Positions 32,008 through 44,574 of a stretch of 64,000 nt of DNA are shown here, piece by piece. The notes below the pieces were generated by a model. That model searched no databases. It worked only from the letters and a program-made list of their open reading frames with translations, and was not told the DNA's origin. Source of the DNA: Eunapius fragilis (taxonomy: Eukaryota; Porifera; Demospongiae; Spongillida; Spongillidae); assembly GCA_963681505.1 (NCBI GenBank), contig OY811990.1, positions 1,024,179 through 1,088,178 of the forward strand. The letters run 5' to 3'. The translations under genes were made by a program, and so were the position numbers. The stretch's first letter is position 1. Every line of letters starts with the position of its first letter.

Positions 32008-35000
32008 ATGGAAGTAAGGTGTATTACGATATACATCGTCACAGTGCTAGCGAATTCGGTATTACTGGCTAGAGGTAAGTGGAAAACGATAATTGTGCAT
32101 AGCGTGTAAGTACGAGTTCTAAATCACTCCATCACTGATGCCGCGTAATTATGATACAATTGTCGAAGTAAATGTCGTATTGACAGATGAAATTTCTTGT
32201 ATTGCCATCTGATTGAAATGTGAGAAAGGGTATTGAATACTGCAGGGATTGACACTTCTAACAAGCTATTAAGATTCGGTATGCAGATTCTGAAGTTGCG
32301 TTGCGCTCTATACAGTTGCTTCTTTGTAATTGTTTCGGGGAATTCAGCATAGGCACAAAGAAACCTTGAGCCCAAAAGAAACCTTTCAATTCTTGGGCAA
32401 CGGCGTTTTGAGGTGTCTACGCATATAGGCTGACGCCCCCTACAGAAGCCAGACTAATAAAGAGCATTTCTAAAGTATTGGCACCGCGTGCATGTGTAAC
32501 GAACCACGTGAATGCACCATCCGTTATGGTGAAAGCGCTACTGTAACACTGTATCCCCAGTTCAGAATTGTTCTCAAGCTCAGAGTTGCGGTGAATGTGT
32601 TCAAAGTGGAATCGATTGTGCATGGTGCAGTCTGCCCGTAAGTCATGCAATATATGGTATTGCGTGCTTTATGCTACTGCATGCATGAACACAGCATGGC
32701 ATTTTTGCCTACCATTCCTTATGCTTGTTTCTCAGGGTATCATTATATTGCACAGTGTCTAACAAATCATCGTTGGGCAAATATGGTTATATTAATATGT
32801 TATTATCACTACAGAAATAGAATGTTTTTAAATATAACGCAATTAATATATCTCCCCAATTGTAACAACACATTCCTCCAAATTTCCTGCACTTGTTTTC
32901 ACACCTTTGTGTGTAAATTAATTTCACCTAGGTAAATTCATGGTTAAATTAAATTTAGTTCATATCTACAGTAACATGAAAAGTTTGCATAGGATTTGCA
33001 TGAAAATAAAACAATATTCAGGATTGTTACCATAAAAGGACCTTTCATTTTGCCTCATAAGTTTTCAGTACTCACCCATCATCCTGTAATCACTTTGCCA
33101 TCCAGAAGTTATATTGGCCACACATCATATTTGATGCTACTTCTTTCAAAGCACACACAAACATTAATCTCTCTTTATGAAATACTTCCATTAATCCATT
33201 TTTAAAAACGTTAAAAGAACATTACAGTTCACTGTGTGCAAAGGAATTCAACTGAAGCTCACCAGTGTGGATCAAGCTTGGAAGACAAAAGAAGCAGTTT
33301 CAAAATTAATGAACAAGTATGTAAATACAATACCATTTTATGTGTATGAAGCACTGATCATGTTTTTAGGCACCGCTCTCAAACAGGACGCTAATTTCTC
33401 CACAATCAGTGTCAATTGACATTCGTATTGGTATGCTAATTCAGTTTTATAAAACCTAATACATGTAAACTATACTTTGGTATGCATTGTTTCAAAGGGG
33501 AGCAGGTTTCATTCAATGTGAGTGTAATGACAAGCAGAAACTACCCGGTTGACTTCTACTTTTTAATGGATTTATCATCATCACTAAGGGATGATGTTGA
33601 GACATTGAAGAATACTACTAAGAATATTGGTATAAACATTACGTTACATACCCTTTGCTAACTTTTTGAATCGTGTTTACAGTTGCAACACTTCTAAACA
33701 TTTCAACAAATTATGCAGTTGGATTTGGGTCATTTGTGGATAAACCTGTCCCACCATTCGTACCTAACATACCATACAGGTATGATCTGTAAAAAAAAAC
33801 CTAATCTCAGTTAAATCATGTTTTTATGCTATTCCATCCCTCTACCCTAAGATCTTTGACACCTAATGGGCCAAAGTGTTTTAATCATCAAATTCAATGT
33901 GCGGATCCATACAGCTATCAACATATTCTGCCATTGACGAATGATTCCACAAAACTCCAGGTACTAGCAAGCAGATTTTATTTAGATCTGTCAAGTTGTG
34001 TGGAATGGTAATTTTTATCTCTTTATGAATTTATGCATTCCGATTTCTAGACGTATTTCATGTGTAGTCAATTATTTCTTCTGCATAAAAACCCTATGAA
34101 CCATATCTTCTGTTTGTGATATGTAATCAAGGATGGGTCTTGGCATAAAGGAAATGAAACAAATAAAATTTTGATTGAAACCATTGAGCTGACCATTTTT
34201 GGGTCCTACTTTCAATGAGTGTACCACTACTTCATTAGAACAGTGGAACAAATTGTTCAAGTAAATGTGTTATTCAGCATGATTTATTTCACAGTACATA
34301 GTGAACACTCAGCTAAACATATCACATAGTTCTGATGATCCAGAGAGTGGCCTTGATGGAATTGGTCAAATTCTTACATGCAAACAGGTACTCATTAAGC
34401 TTGATATCGTATGTATGCACTGAGAAATCTAATATAATTTTCAGCTCATTGGTTGGAGAGATGGTGCTTTTCACATGATGATGACAATAACAGATGCTAA
34501 CTACCACCGAGCAGGAGATGGAAAGGTATAGTAAGGTGGTTTAACTCAATTGGTTTCCTGTGATTTACCAGCATTCCATGATTTTTAAATCAGATAGGTG
34601 GCATAATAGTGCCATTCGATGGAAAGTGTCATCTGGACAAAATTGAAGCTGACATTTATCAATATAAACTGAGCACACATTATGTACATTATACAGATAA
34701 TTGGCATTCGTGAATTTCATCATCTGAATTTCTTTATGTACATATCACAATAGGACTACCCTTCACTTCCACAGTTAAAGAACCTCTTCATCAATGCTGC
34801 TGTTACTCCTATATTTGCTGTAACCAGACCTACTCAGAAGTACTACAAGGTATTCTGTACTGAACATAAGGCATCCTTTCATCCCTTTAGTTTCAAACCT
34901 GCCCATTTACTTAATCCTACTCATGTTTTCAAGGATCTGGTGGAGCAGCTTGGGACTGGTTTTGTAGGAGAGTTGGCCACTGATTCCAGTAATTTAGCTC

Positions 35001-38000
35001 AAATAATTTCAGAGCAATATTTGGTAAGATTTTCATCATATTTAGATTATAATGATCTATGCATGTATTTTTTATAGAAAGCTATTGGACAGATTAAGTT
35101 TTCTATTCCTGCAATTGATGGGCTCACTGTCACAGTGCAAGCTCAATCCCAATGCAACACGTAAGTATGAAATAACAAAATCTAAGTTACTAAGAGGGTT
35201 AACTATTTTCAAAAAAGCTTTTATTTACACATTGCATTTCTGCAGGAAAATACCATATGGATGCGCAGATGTCAAATTGGAGCAACAGGTTATATTTATA
35301 GTGACTGTGGAACTGAAAAAATGTTCTTCTGATATTATGAGGCGCCTTCATTCGCAACATAGTTTTGAGTATGTTAGAAAGTTTCTCATAACAATCCCAC
35401 CTTTCTCTTATTAAATTATTAACACCTGTTTTATTGCAGCCTGATTCTAAAAATACCAGTGTTGGCTCAAGAACTCACTGTTCACATCACTCCTATTTGC
35501 AAATGCAGTTGTGAAAATGAACAGGTTAGCCATCCATTCCAATCTGTAGTCCTGTATGTAATATTGTACGTCATGGCAAGCATCATGTGACTATTGTGAG
35601 TTTTGGTAGCTTGAGAGTGAAGGAGCTCAGGACCAAATATTCTGCAATAAGCACTATACTATTGCTCCTACAGGCAAATAGCTCAAATGCCATGTGGTTT
35701 AGGTACTATACAAAAATAAGCACAAAATTCAAAATGCACTATATCACAGTTAAATGCCTCTTTTACATTGCTACATTATTCAAAATGTTCGGTGACAAAT
35801 GGTATGTATACCGTACATGCGTTTGAAATAACATTATTTACACATAACATTCATTCTGTCAAAACATACAAGCTTCATTATGGATTCATTTTGCAGGAGA
35901 TGAACAGTTTGACATGTTTTGCAGCAGGAAGCCTTTCTTGTGGTCTCTGCACATGTAAAAAGGAGCAGAGTCGGTGAGTAGATACGTAAGGTACAAGCAT
36001 ACATGTATTTACAGCAATGATGAATAATATACATTCTTATGAAATCTTCCAATTAAATACCACTCTAAAACATCCCTCTAACAACTATGAAATGAATAAA
36101 TTTTGTTGCTATGTGTATTTTTCATATGCACTTTTCAACATTGATTCTACTTCTTGGAAACTTTATTAAATCTCATTTTAAAAATTTTCATGGCATTTGA
36201 CCCAATATAGATGTAACACAATTAAAAACTAGGAAAATCTGTATTCTTAATACCTTTATATGATATACACACATAATAAAGACGTAGTCAACTATAATAC
36301 ACAGAGGTTGCTACATTTATAACGAAATGAAAATCTTCGTAATCAGATTGGTGCATTTTTGTATTCCATACAGTTTTGGAAGATTTTGTCAATGCAAGGG
36401 TACTGAAGTGTGTCCGTAAGTTGAACCATTACTTACAAAACACTACAAGCACCATGTCCAAGCATGCAACTTATTATATAACATTTTAAAAATGCACAGT
36501 TGTTACACATATAGGTATAATGTTAAAGTTCCCGATACTTATCTATGCAGCATAGGGTTTGCAGGTCTCAATTGCTCTGGACCTGATCGTGGCACATGTA
36601 CAGACTGTTTTGAGTGTCAATGCAAGGTTTGGCAACAGTGCATCAAATCACTAGGCATTCTTGTTGACTGGTGCATATGTGTTGTCTACAGTTAATTAAT
36701 ATCTATTTAATCGAATTGTGGCCACTAGTATTTAATCTGTGTAGGAGAGGTATTTTGGACCAGCATGCCAATGTAATCTTGACACCTGTCCAACCTTCAA
36801 TAAGCAAGTATGCTCTAGTAAGTTTTAACATCTATGTGTGATGCAATGCAAGATCAACATACAAACATTTATAATTTACAGACCGTGGAACATGTCAATG
36901 TCCTAGCACTTTATGTGAATGCTATACAGCACAACTTTCACAAATAAAATATTCTGGCACAGCGTGTAATTGTGATCCTGATTTGTGTGTTAATCCCAAG
37001 GTTAGTGAAAGTAGCTAATAGCAATAATGCATTTAAAAATAAAAACACCTTAAAAGTCCTACACATTCATTAATGCCTGCCTGTATATTTGCAATCTCTC
37101 TCCCTGTTATCACACAGACAAATCAAGTGTGCAGCAATTTAAATGTCACTGAAGGAAAACGATTATGCCATTGTTCTGAGAACAATGCACAGTGTGATTG
37201 TGGTTGTGTATGCCCTGCTGGCACAGTTGCACCCTTTTGTCAAGATGAAACTGAAGTTGTAAGAAAATTCTATTGACATTATTAAAATATTTCTCATACC
37301 CACTTTTCAGAAAAATCTATGTAAGGAATACGAAAGTTGTGCACGTTGTGCATTGCAAACTAGAGAAACAAAATGTGCTGGATGCAGAACAGAACTATTC
37401 TCAGACATAGCAATAGTAGGACTTACAAGTAAGCTGATAATAAGATAACCAACAAAAGCTACATTTCCTGCCATCTAATGGATATACTATTACTTTTTAA
37501 AAATATATATAACAGCAGTAATTTATATGTATTGCTTCCTTGTTGCATTGTAGAATCAAGGTGTCCCTCGATACTATTTGATGGCTGTTATTATGACTAC
37601 TACACAGATCCTCTTGGAAACGTATCAGTGTCTTTAATATCAGGTAAATGTTTTTGTTTTGGATGGTTGTAAACCAAGATGATGGTTTTAATTTTACTCT
37701 TAAAGATAGTTTGCTTAATTAATTCATACTCACTATTTACATTGTAATTATATTCTTGCATTTCAGATAGTTGTCCTTCTGCTGGGGTGAGCCCATGGTA
37801 CATTGCCATTGGTGTGTTGGGGGGTGTGATCTTTGCAGGGGCCATCAGCCTGGTGCTTGTAAAGCTGATGTTGATGTATCTGGTAAGCATGTAGAAATTT
37901 ATAAACAAAGTATTGGCTGTATGTTAGTGCAGGATGTTTGCAGAGAAAATTTTATACCACCTTTCTAATTTCGCAACAGGATCAAGTTGAATATAACAGA

Positions 38001-38182
38001 TTTAAAAAACACTTGGCTCAAGTTTATTCAGCACAGGTCTGTGATAAAAATCTTCATTTCCACATTTTCATTCACCTCCCTCCATCAACATTGTCTGCAC
38101 TCAGATTGATAATCCACTGTATGTGTCCCCTGCTCGGCATTATGATAATGTTGCCTATGAAAGAAATTTGTCAAGGCAATGA
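32008..38182 (+). CDS. Integrin beta subunit (gene B), complete, 26 exons, 789 aa
   Basis: Cell-surface adhesion receptor chain, working as an alpha/beta dimer. Exons: 32008-32074, 32561-32637, 33218-33316, 33370-33430, 33498-33629, 33683-33779, 33852-33960, 34295-34387, 34445-34525, 34594-34683, 34754-34849, 34934-35023, 35078-35160, 35246-35368, 35440-35524, 35897-35973, 36374-36415, 36551-36626, 36745-36817, 36882-37000, 37118-37258, 37311-37428, 37554-37643, 37767-37882, 37980-38036, 38105-38182. All junctions are GT-AG and in phase. Domains: signal peptide 1-22; PSI 24-45+ (C26, C32, C35, C42-A-W-C45); beta-I with MIDAS D126/S128/S130 and ADMIDAS D133/D134, GFGSFVDKPV, a Cys-bracketed specificity loop, HRAGDGK and DGKCHL; hybrid; I-EGF modules; beta tail; membrane segment about 717-744; tail DQVEYNRF, N767PLY, N779VAY. 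Length is close to the usual ~800. The tail lacks the Trp that gene A keeps. The exon 3 acceptor is chosen for phase and PSI fit and is the least certain junction. Confidence 0.93.
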
Positions 38183-39439
38183 AAATAAGCAAACTTTTGT
38201 TTCTGCATATCATAGTAACAACTTTAATTTCTTTATAATTTTTAAGTACAACCAGCTGATTTATGTTGATGCTGATGTTGATACCTTCTGACCGACCATT
38301 CCAATCATCATTACTATTGGGCCATTACTCATTTTAAATTAAGAATTATCGAATGGCATATCGGCACACTTCCTTCAAGCTACATAGAGGCTGCACATGC
38401 ACCTGTCCTATTACAGTTGGTGTGAAACTGCATAATCGCTCTGCAACTAATTATGCCTTATAATATCTTACGAAGTCAAGCAAAGAGACTGTGGCATGGT
38501 ACAACGACATTGCACTCCAACTCATCTTTTTTACAGTGAAATTAACAGAGGCTATGAGATAGTACAGAAATAGTACAGTGGTATTACAGTGGTATTACAG
38601 TGGCATTACAAAATATGTAATTATTAATCTGAATTGTCAGAGATAAATAGGAATTAGGTTCTATACTAAAAATTAAAATTGATGATCAATAAAGCTCAAA
38701 ACAAGAGCAGCAGCCATTAAGAAGAATCCAGAACTGTTATCCATTCAAAAGTTTATAAGTGAGGATAAGATTGGAATATGATCAGCCATCTCTGCGGATA
38801 GTGTCATTCAGGATATGGGACACTGATAACATTATAATCCCCCAAATGCAATTTTGTTGGACAAACACTTTCCCATATGAATCTAAGGTTACAGTTCAAT
38901 TTCATAACTACACAATTTGTAATATTACTGTACCATTTCATAGTCTCGTTAATTAAAACAAAGATGAGTTTGAGTGCAATGCCTTTGTACCATACCACCC
39001 ACAGTTTCTTTGCTTGACTTTGTAAGGTATAGTGAGACATAATACGATTATTTCTAGCAACAATAAAAAACATGAACAATATATGCCCAATATGGAATTC
39101 TTGCCTTGTTTCTTAGCAATGATCATGGTATGATTCCTGAAATATTATGACATGTTAGAATCTGTTCAGAATAATATAGGAATGGTCAATAATCCTGTTA
39201 GCACGTTTCAAGTATGCAAATATCTTATCCAAGTGATGGCAGATTTTTTAAGCAACCCTTCCTCAAGGCACATCCATAGCAAATCATGCCATGGTTATTG
39301 CCATGAACGTATATATAGCATGCATGCATATGATCTTGCCACAAGAATAGAATGATCGATGCAAATGACTCATATACACAGGATCAGTAAGACGGTAGGT
39401 GTGAAGTTCTAAATGAATAGCAGTATCATAGATAATTTT
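38183..39439. other. 3' UTR and flank of integrin beta gene B
   Basis: Holds a short tandem TACAGTGGTAT run (38575-38605) and the AATAAA. No second gene is supported; the ~70-codon frames here lack coding signs. Confidence 0.45.
38688..38693 (+). promoter_or_regulatory. Polyadenylation signal AATAAA
   Basis: First AATAAA after the gene B stop codon, 505 bp downstream; a likely 3' end for the integrin transcript. Confidence 0.5.
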
Positions 39440-39990
39440 TAACACATGTATTATCTACATTTCGAGCATTCACTTAATGAATTTGAAGCAATTTGAACGT
39501 TTTCTACCTGAAGATATGGCCATTTGGAACCCTATGGGGCATTGGACCTTGTAACGTCGGTATCCCAAGACACCACAATGGATTCTCGCATATACATCAA
39601 TGATGTGGTATGTTATGTTAAATCGTAGAAGCATCCTGTGTACTGTTCGTTAATTTTTACTTCATCCATTAAGGAGATATAACTGTCCACAGTTTCCCGC
39701 TCGATTCGCGCCAGTGAATTTGGTAATTCAATGTATTGGAGGCGGGCGCCTACATCATTTGTGCGAACCGAGTAGGAAATCGCGCACACTTTGCACAGCA
39801 ATATCTCCAATGAAGTAAAAAATAACTAACAGGACAAATCAATAACGACAGGACCCTTCTACGTATGAACCGAATTTGAAACAATTTGAAAGCTCCTAAG
39901 TGAAGATGTGGCTGTTGGAACCCAATGGGGGTATCGGACCTTGCAACGTCAGTATGCCGCAACGGTAAGATACAAAAACGTTTTTTCAAA
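39440..39990. repeat. Scrambled copies of a repeat shared with the palindrome ends
   Basis: AAGATATGGCC..TTGGAACCC and GGTATCGGACCTTGCAACG boxes and TTCGTTAATTTTTACTT..GGAGATAT..CGATTCGCGCC boxes occur here in both orientations. The same boxes in one continuous order are at 14640-14850 and, inverted, at 22300-22510. A shorter version (GTTGCGGAGATATTGCTGTG, then CGATTCGCGCC) is in the 3' flanks of the secreted-protein genes (44766, 52409, 54211). Confidence 0.65.
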
Positions 39991-40706
39991 TATAGCAGTG
40001 GTGTTGCATCTAGTGTTAAAAATAGGTATCATGTACATGTACTGTTAATACTTGGAAAGATATATATATATCTGATTTGGATACTATATATATAAATCCA
40101 CAACGCCCATTTTCTCATAAATAGGAACCCGATAGCATTAATATTTTAGAACAGATTTGGAAGATAAATCCACAAGACCCTTTTCCTCGTAATCCATTTA
40201 TTATGCTTTATATCTACGTAAACACTTTCCAAACTCTAGCTGGTTTTGCGAACATGCAGCAATGTAAGTCTGACAGTTATTGCCAGGGCTCTCCCATGGT
40301 AATTGCACATAGAAGGCAAGGGTACATCTACTTTTCCAATGCAAGGCATTAACATGTACCTTGCGCACAGTAGTTTATCAGTAGGGGTCATGATGACACT
40401 TTAAATTAGGATAAATGACGTATTTCATGATAGCAGTTTATAACCATTAATAATGTTAAATGAAAGTTAATTATAATTAATCAAACCCATAAATTCGCGA
40501 TTTATAATCATGCAAAATCCATATCAGGTAGAACTTTAATCATTCATCAAACTGAAGTCATTAAGTATATAGAACTGTTCATGCATCATAATTATATTTT
40601 TATCAGTTTAGAAAGGTAGATGCTAAAAGGGGACCCTCAATTGAAAGGCAACTACTATGCATAACTTGCTGGAACAGAAATGAACATTATGTTCTTCTCC
40701 AATATT
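39991..40706. other. Unassigned AT-rich sequence
   Basis: Two partial copies of a CATAAT(AGG)..AATCCACAA..CCC block at 40090-40190 and (TA)n bits at 40060-40095. No gene. Confidence 0.35.
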
Positions 40707-40960
40707 TCACAACTTAACGGGACAACGGTGACGCCTTACAACAGGATCTGACTTAATCCACAATTTTGTCAAAACATCTGATAGATTGGCACTCTGTGAA
40801 GTTTTTCTTGCCAAGCTCTCTCTGTACTTCCGTATATTTCTATTATTGCGCTCTAGAGGCCCTTCAGAAAATACAACAAGGCCTGTAGAGTCATTGGTAT
40901 CAATCAATGCAGCTGAGTGAGCCAGGATTTGATGCATGGAAGAAGTAAACCTGAAGGTGG
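40707..40960 (-). pseudogene. C-terminal fragment of a transposase-like protein
   Basis: The minus strand reads LVVFSEGPLERNNRNIRKYR, ESLARKTSQSANLSDVLTKL, WIKSDPVVR. The pattern SEx3E..N..R.YR..LARK.S...N..D......SDP recurs near the C-terminus of a family of invertebrate transposase-like proteins as I remember them; the superfamily is uncertain. No upstream catalytic part is visible. Confidence 0.4.
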
Positions 40961-41004
40961 GCCAATGCGTTACTATGTTACTATCAAAAGTGAAGTTTCT
41001 TTGT

Positions 41005-41180
41005 AAAGGCAGTAGCAGATCAAGGGGCGGGGGGGGGGGGGGGGGGGGGGGGGTGTTTGGCCTTTGATAATATTATTCATAGCAGACAATTAGGCAATCT
41101 GCATTGATAGTTGTGAATGAACCACTAAACCTCCCCCCCCCCTTCTCTGCCACGCCCCTTCATACGTCCGCCCCTGCAAA
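41005..41180. repeat. G-run / C-run inverted element
   Basis: Starts GCAGATCAAGGGGCGGGG followed by a long G run (41027-41053) and ends CCCCCCCCCCTTCTCTGCCA then CGCCCCTTC..CCGCCCCTGC. The ends are loosely complementary. Similar in style to the G-rich elements at 45359, 49743 and 29422. Confidence 0.4.
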
Positions 41181-41329
41181 GATGATCTAGTTCTTTAGTG
41201 TTTACATTTCATCTTGAGGAACTTTTTTTAAAAATTACTGATAAATTAGTAATACACTCGTTAAAAACGTTCCTATCACACCTTCCATCTTTTTTAGAGG
41301 AACATTAAGAGGGGGTCTATGGAGGGGAA

Positions 41330-42410
41330 GAGTCCGGATACCCAGGCCCCACTATAAATGTGTTCCTGACCTGCCCCTACGTTGATACAGGCAGGTATTT
41401 ATAGGGTCTTTGGGTGCCCAGTCCTTACACAATGAAAAGGTTCTAGGGTACCTAGAGAAAGCCGTCATGGCAACAGGACTGGTGCCGTAGCACAAAGCTT
41501 CGGGGACATTGGGAAAGTAGTCCTTGAGTGTTTTCCTGATTTTGTTATCCATACAATACCCATACTATCGGTGTCCCCAAGGTTCAAGTACATAGTTTAA
41601 TGCCTTGTCACTCAACCTGACATTGGTACAACCCAAAGCTCGTACTGCACATGAAGAGTGTTGGTTGGAACTAGGTCACACTATACCTGCGTTCCTTAAC
41701 TGCCCTAAATTGATACAGGCAGGTATTTATAAGGTCTTTGGGTCCCCAGTCCTTTCCCAATGAAAAGGTTTAGAGAAAGCCATCATAGCAACAGGACTAA
41801 TGCCATTGCATAAAGATGCAGGGACATTGGGAGAGTGGTCCTGAGTGTTTTCCTGACATTGTCCCTGAAGCTTTGTATACTGGCACCAGTTCTGTTGCCA
41901 TGACAACTTTCTCCAGGTACCCTAGAACATTTTCATTGTGTAAGGACTAGGGACCCAAAGACCTTATAAATACCTGCCTGTATCAACATTAGGACAGCTC
42001 AGGAACACAGGTATAGTGTGACCTAGTTCCAGCCAATACTCTCCATGTCCAGTACGAGTTTTGGGTTGTACCAATGTCATGTTGACTGTGAGCTATGGTG
42101 CATTAAACTATGTGCTTGAACCCAGGGGATACCGATGGTATGGTTATTTCATAGATAGCAATGACAGGCAAGCACTCAGGACCACTCTCCCCTGAAGCTT
42201 TGCATAATGGCACCAGTCTTCTTATTGTCAAGATGGCTTTCTCTAGGTACCCTAGAACCTTTTCATTGTGTAAGGACTGGGGACCCAAAAACCTTATAAA
42301 TACCTGCCTGCATCATATTAGGGGCAGCTCAGGAACGCAGGTATAGTGTGACCTAGTTCCAACCAACACTTTCCATGTCCAGTACGAGTTTTGGTTGTAC
42401 CAATGTCATG
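41330..42410. repeat. Head-to-head cluster of four ~200-330-bp repeat units
   Basis: Units 1 and 2 (about 41345-41680 and 41680-41870) read GATACAGGCAGGTATTTATA, GGTCTTTGGGT, CAATGAAAAGGTT in one direction. Units 3 and 4 (about 41870-42110 and 42120-42410) carry the reverse complement (AACCTTTTCATTG, TATAAATACCTGCCTG). The whole is an imperfect palindrome of about 1 kb. No gene. Confidence 0.75.
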
Positions 42411-42429
42411 TCTACATGTGTATGACAGA

Positions 42430-43440
42430 TGCTGCTATTAGCAGAAGCAGTGGCTCTTGCAGAACAGCATGAGCAAGATGATGATGATACTGACATTTTA
42501 CTTTGCCATGAAGTACAATGGAAGGTTGTTGAGGGAGTCCTTGAAGACTGGAGATGCATGCCTAGATTTGGAGCACACATCTTGTGGGGTAACGATGTGG
42601 ATGAGATGTGTAGGACACCACTCGACTATTGGATGCTGTCATTTACATCCCATATGCTGACAGATATCATAAATTGGACTTCAGACCGCTTGCCTGAAGG
42701 ATGCGAGAAGGTCAGTGAAGTGTTCGGTGCCCTGCATTCTTTGACAAGGACCTCAGAAGGTAGACGTGATTTGGAGTGGCCTTTTTCCTGCCACTCATTT
42801 TGGGGAGCAATATGGCCTGTCATGAAATCGCTTTGAGATTTTACTTAGATCTTAATCATTCTGTCCTGAAGTGGAGAGCATCAGTGATAAATGATAATCT
42901 ATTCGCCACTTGATTGAAGGCTCAATCAACGAAGAGTAGAGAAGTTCTATCCTGGGTGGCAGCTGTGCATAGATGAATCTACATCATCATGGAGAGGGAA
43001 GTATGGTGATTTTTGCTCTGATGGAATGCCCCATGTGACACACATAGAAGGAAGCCAAAAGGAGTGGGATGTGAGCTGAAGAATAGTGCAGATGCTGACA
43101 CGAAGTTTATTCTACAACTAGGGATTCAGGAAGGTGCTGATGTTATGAGCTATAAGGAATACATGTCTGAATACAAGCTTGCAGGCACTGCCCTGCTCCT
43201 TAGGTTTACCAAACCATGGCAGGTTCTGGGAGAGCTAAAAGTGCTGATTCTGCCTTTGCTAGTGTCACCTCAGCTGTTACTTGAAGAAAGAATGGTATGT
43301 ATTTGGATTAGTAAAGACAGCAACCAGAATGTTTCCTAAGCAGTATCTTGATGAGGTGGAATCAAAGAACTTGTACATGTATATTCAGGGGTCTTGTATG
43401 TGTTTGTGCAGTGATGTGATCCACCCTCAGCTGTGGCGAG

Positions 43441-43520
<80 letters not shown>

Positions 43521-43695
43521 GGTATGTGTGTATGTGTACGCGTATGTGTGTGTGTGTGAAGATGTTGCATGCTCAAGGCTTCTTCACCACATCATATCAG
43601 CAGTGTAAACAGATCTGCAAATTGATTTGTCACATCTAGACAATTTTGCAGCCGGGTGGTTTCACAGAACACTGTCCCATGCCATGCCTCGCACA

Positions 43696-43785
<90 letters not shown>

Positions 43786-43990
43786 CACACACACACACTT
43801 GTGAATCATCATGAAAGTCCCCTGCTGTGTGATGAGCCATTTGAACGATACTGTTCAGAGCCATGGCTATATACCAACCAAATTGGAGTAAGGTCTGGAG
43901 AAGAGAATGGAGGCCACTATAATGTGCATGAATCAAAATTTTGTAAGTGTGTTATAGAATATGTTTGGCAGTATGAATCAGTACTCTCCA
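42430..43990 (+). pseudogene. piggyBac-like transposase, broken
   Basis: Fragments in order across frames: an N-terminal EQHEQDDDDTD-containing frame from 42429 with LPEGCEKVSEVFGALHSL; then RRVEKFYPGWQLCIDESTSS, WRGKYGDFCSDGMPHVTHI; after a frameshift KPKGVGCELKNSADADTKFI; EYKLAGTALLLRFTKPW; and FGLVKTATRMFPKQYLDEVE. CIDES and the KPKG..NSAD box are landmarks of the piggyBac DDD transposase core. At least three frameshifts and a long (TG)n tract (43443-43520) interrupt it; a further (AC)n tract (43702-43785) lies in the continuing frame. Not functional as read. Confidence 0.7.
43443..43520. repeat. (TG)n microsatellite
   Basis: Nearly pure dinucleotide tract inside the piggyBac-like relic. 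Further (AC)n tracts are at 43702-43785 and 44024-44079. Confidence 0.95.
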
Positions 43991-44022
43991 CATAAGCTGA
44001 TTTCTGTGGCAATGGGCAAATG

Positions 44023-44081
<59 letters not shown>

Positions 44082-44308
44082 CACACATACACACACACCT
44101 TAGTTTTGATTCTCAGTTCTTCTAAATCAATCAAGACTTATGTGTGGGGGGAGGGAGCAAATGTCCACATCAATATAGAAATCTGTCATCAGCAATAGCC
44201 TCCTGGGCAAGTACCTTCATGAGGCCAGCATCTATTTTTAAAAATAATGTAACTCATATTCACACAGTTGTGGGATTATTAGCTCTCTTATCAAATTTGT
44301 GGTGAACA

Positions 44309-44547
44309 TACCGTATAGCGGGTAATTTTCGTGGGGTTAAATTTTCGTGGTTTCTCCTTATTTTAGTAGTTCGTGGTTTAAATTTCGTGGTTTCAGTGAA
44401 CCTCGAAATTTTTGACGTCGCGTATGTATAGCGTACACACGTGTTTATGGGCGTGACAAAAAATTCGTCAGTTAAATTTTCGTGGTTAAAACAAAACCAC
44501 GAAATCCACGAAAATTAAACCCCACGAAAATTACCCGCTATACGGTA
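44309..44547. mobile_element. Palindromic MITE, TACCGTATAGCGGGTAATTT ends
   Basis: Both termini are TACCGTATAGCGGGTAATTT then TCGTGGGGTT. The interior is a series of TTTCGTGGTTT boxes and their complement. 239 bp. I recall near-identical short repeats with TTTCGTGG in other invertebrate genomes. Confidence 0.85.
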
Positions 44548-44574
44548 GTACATATACACACATAATTCTGAACA

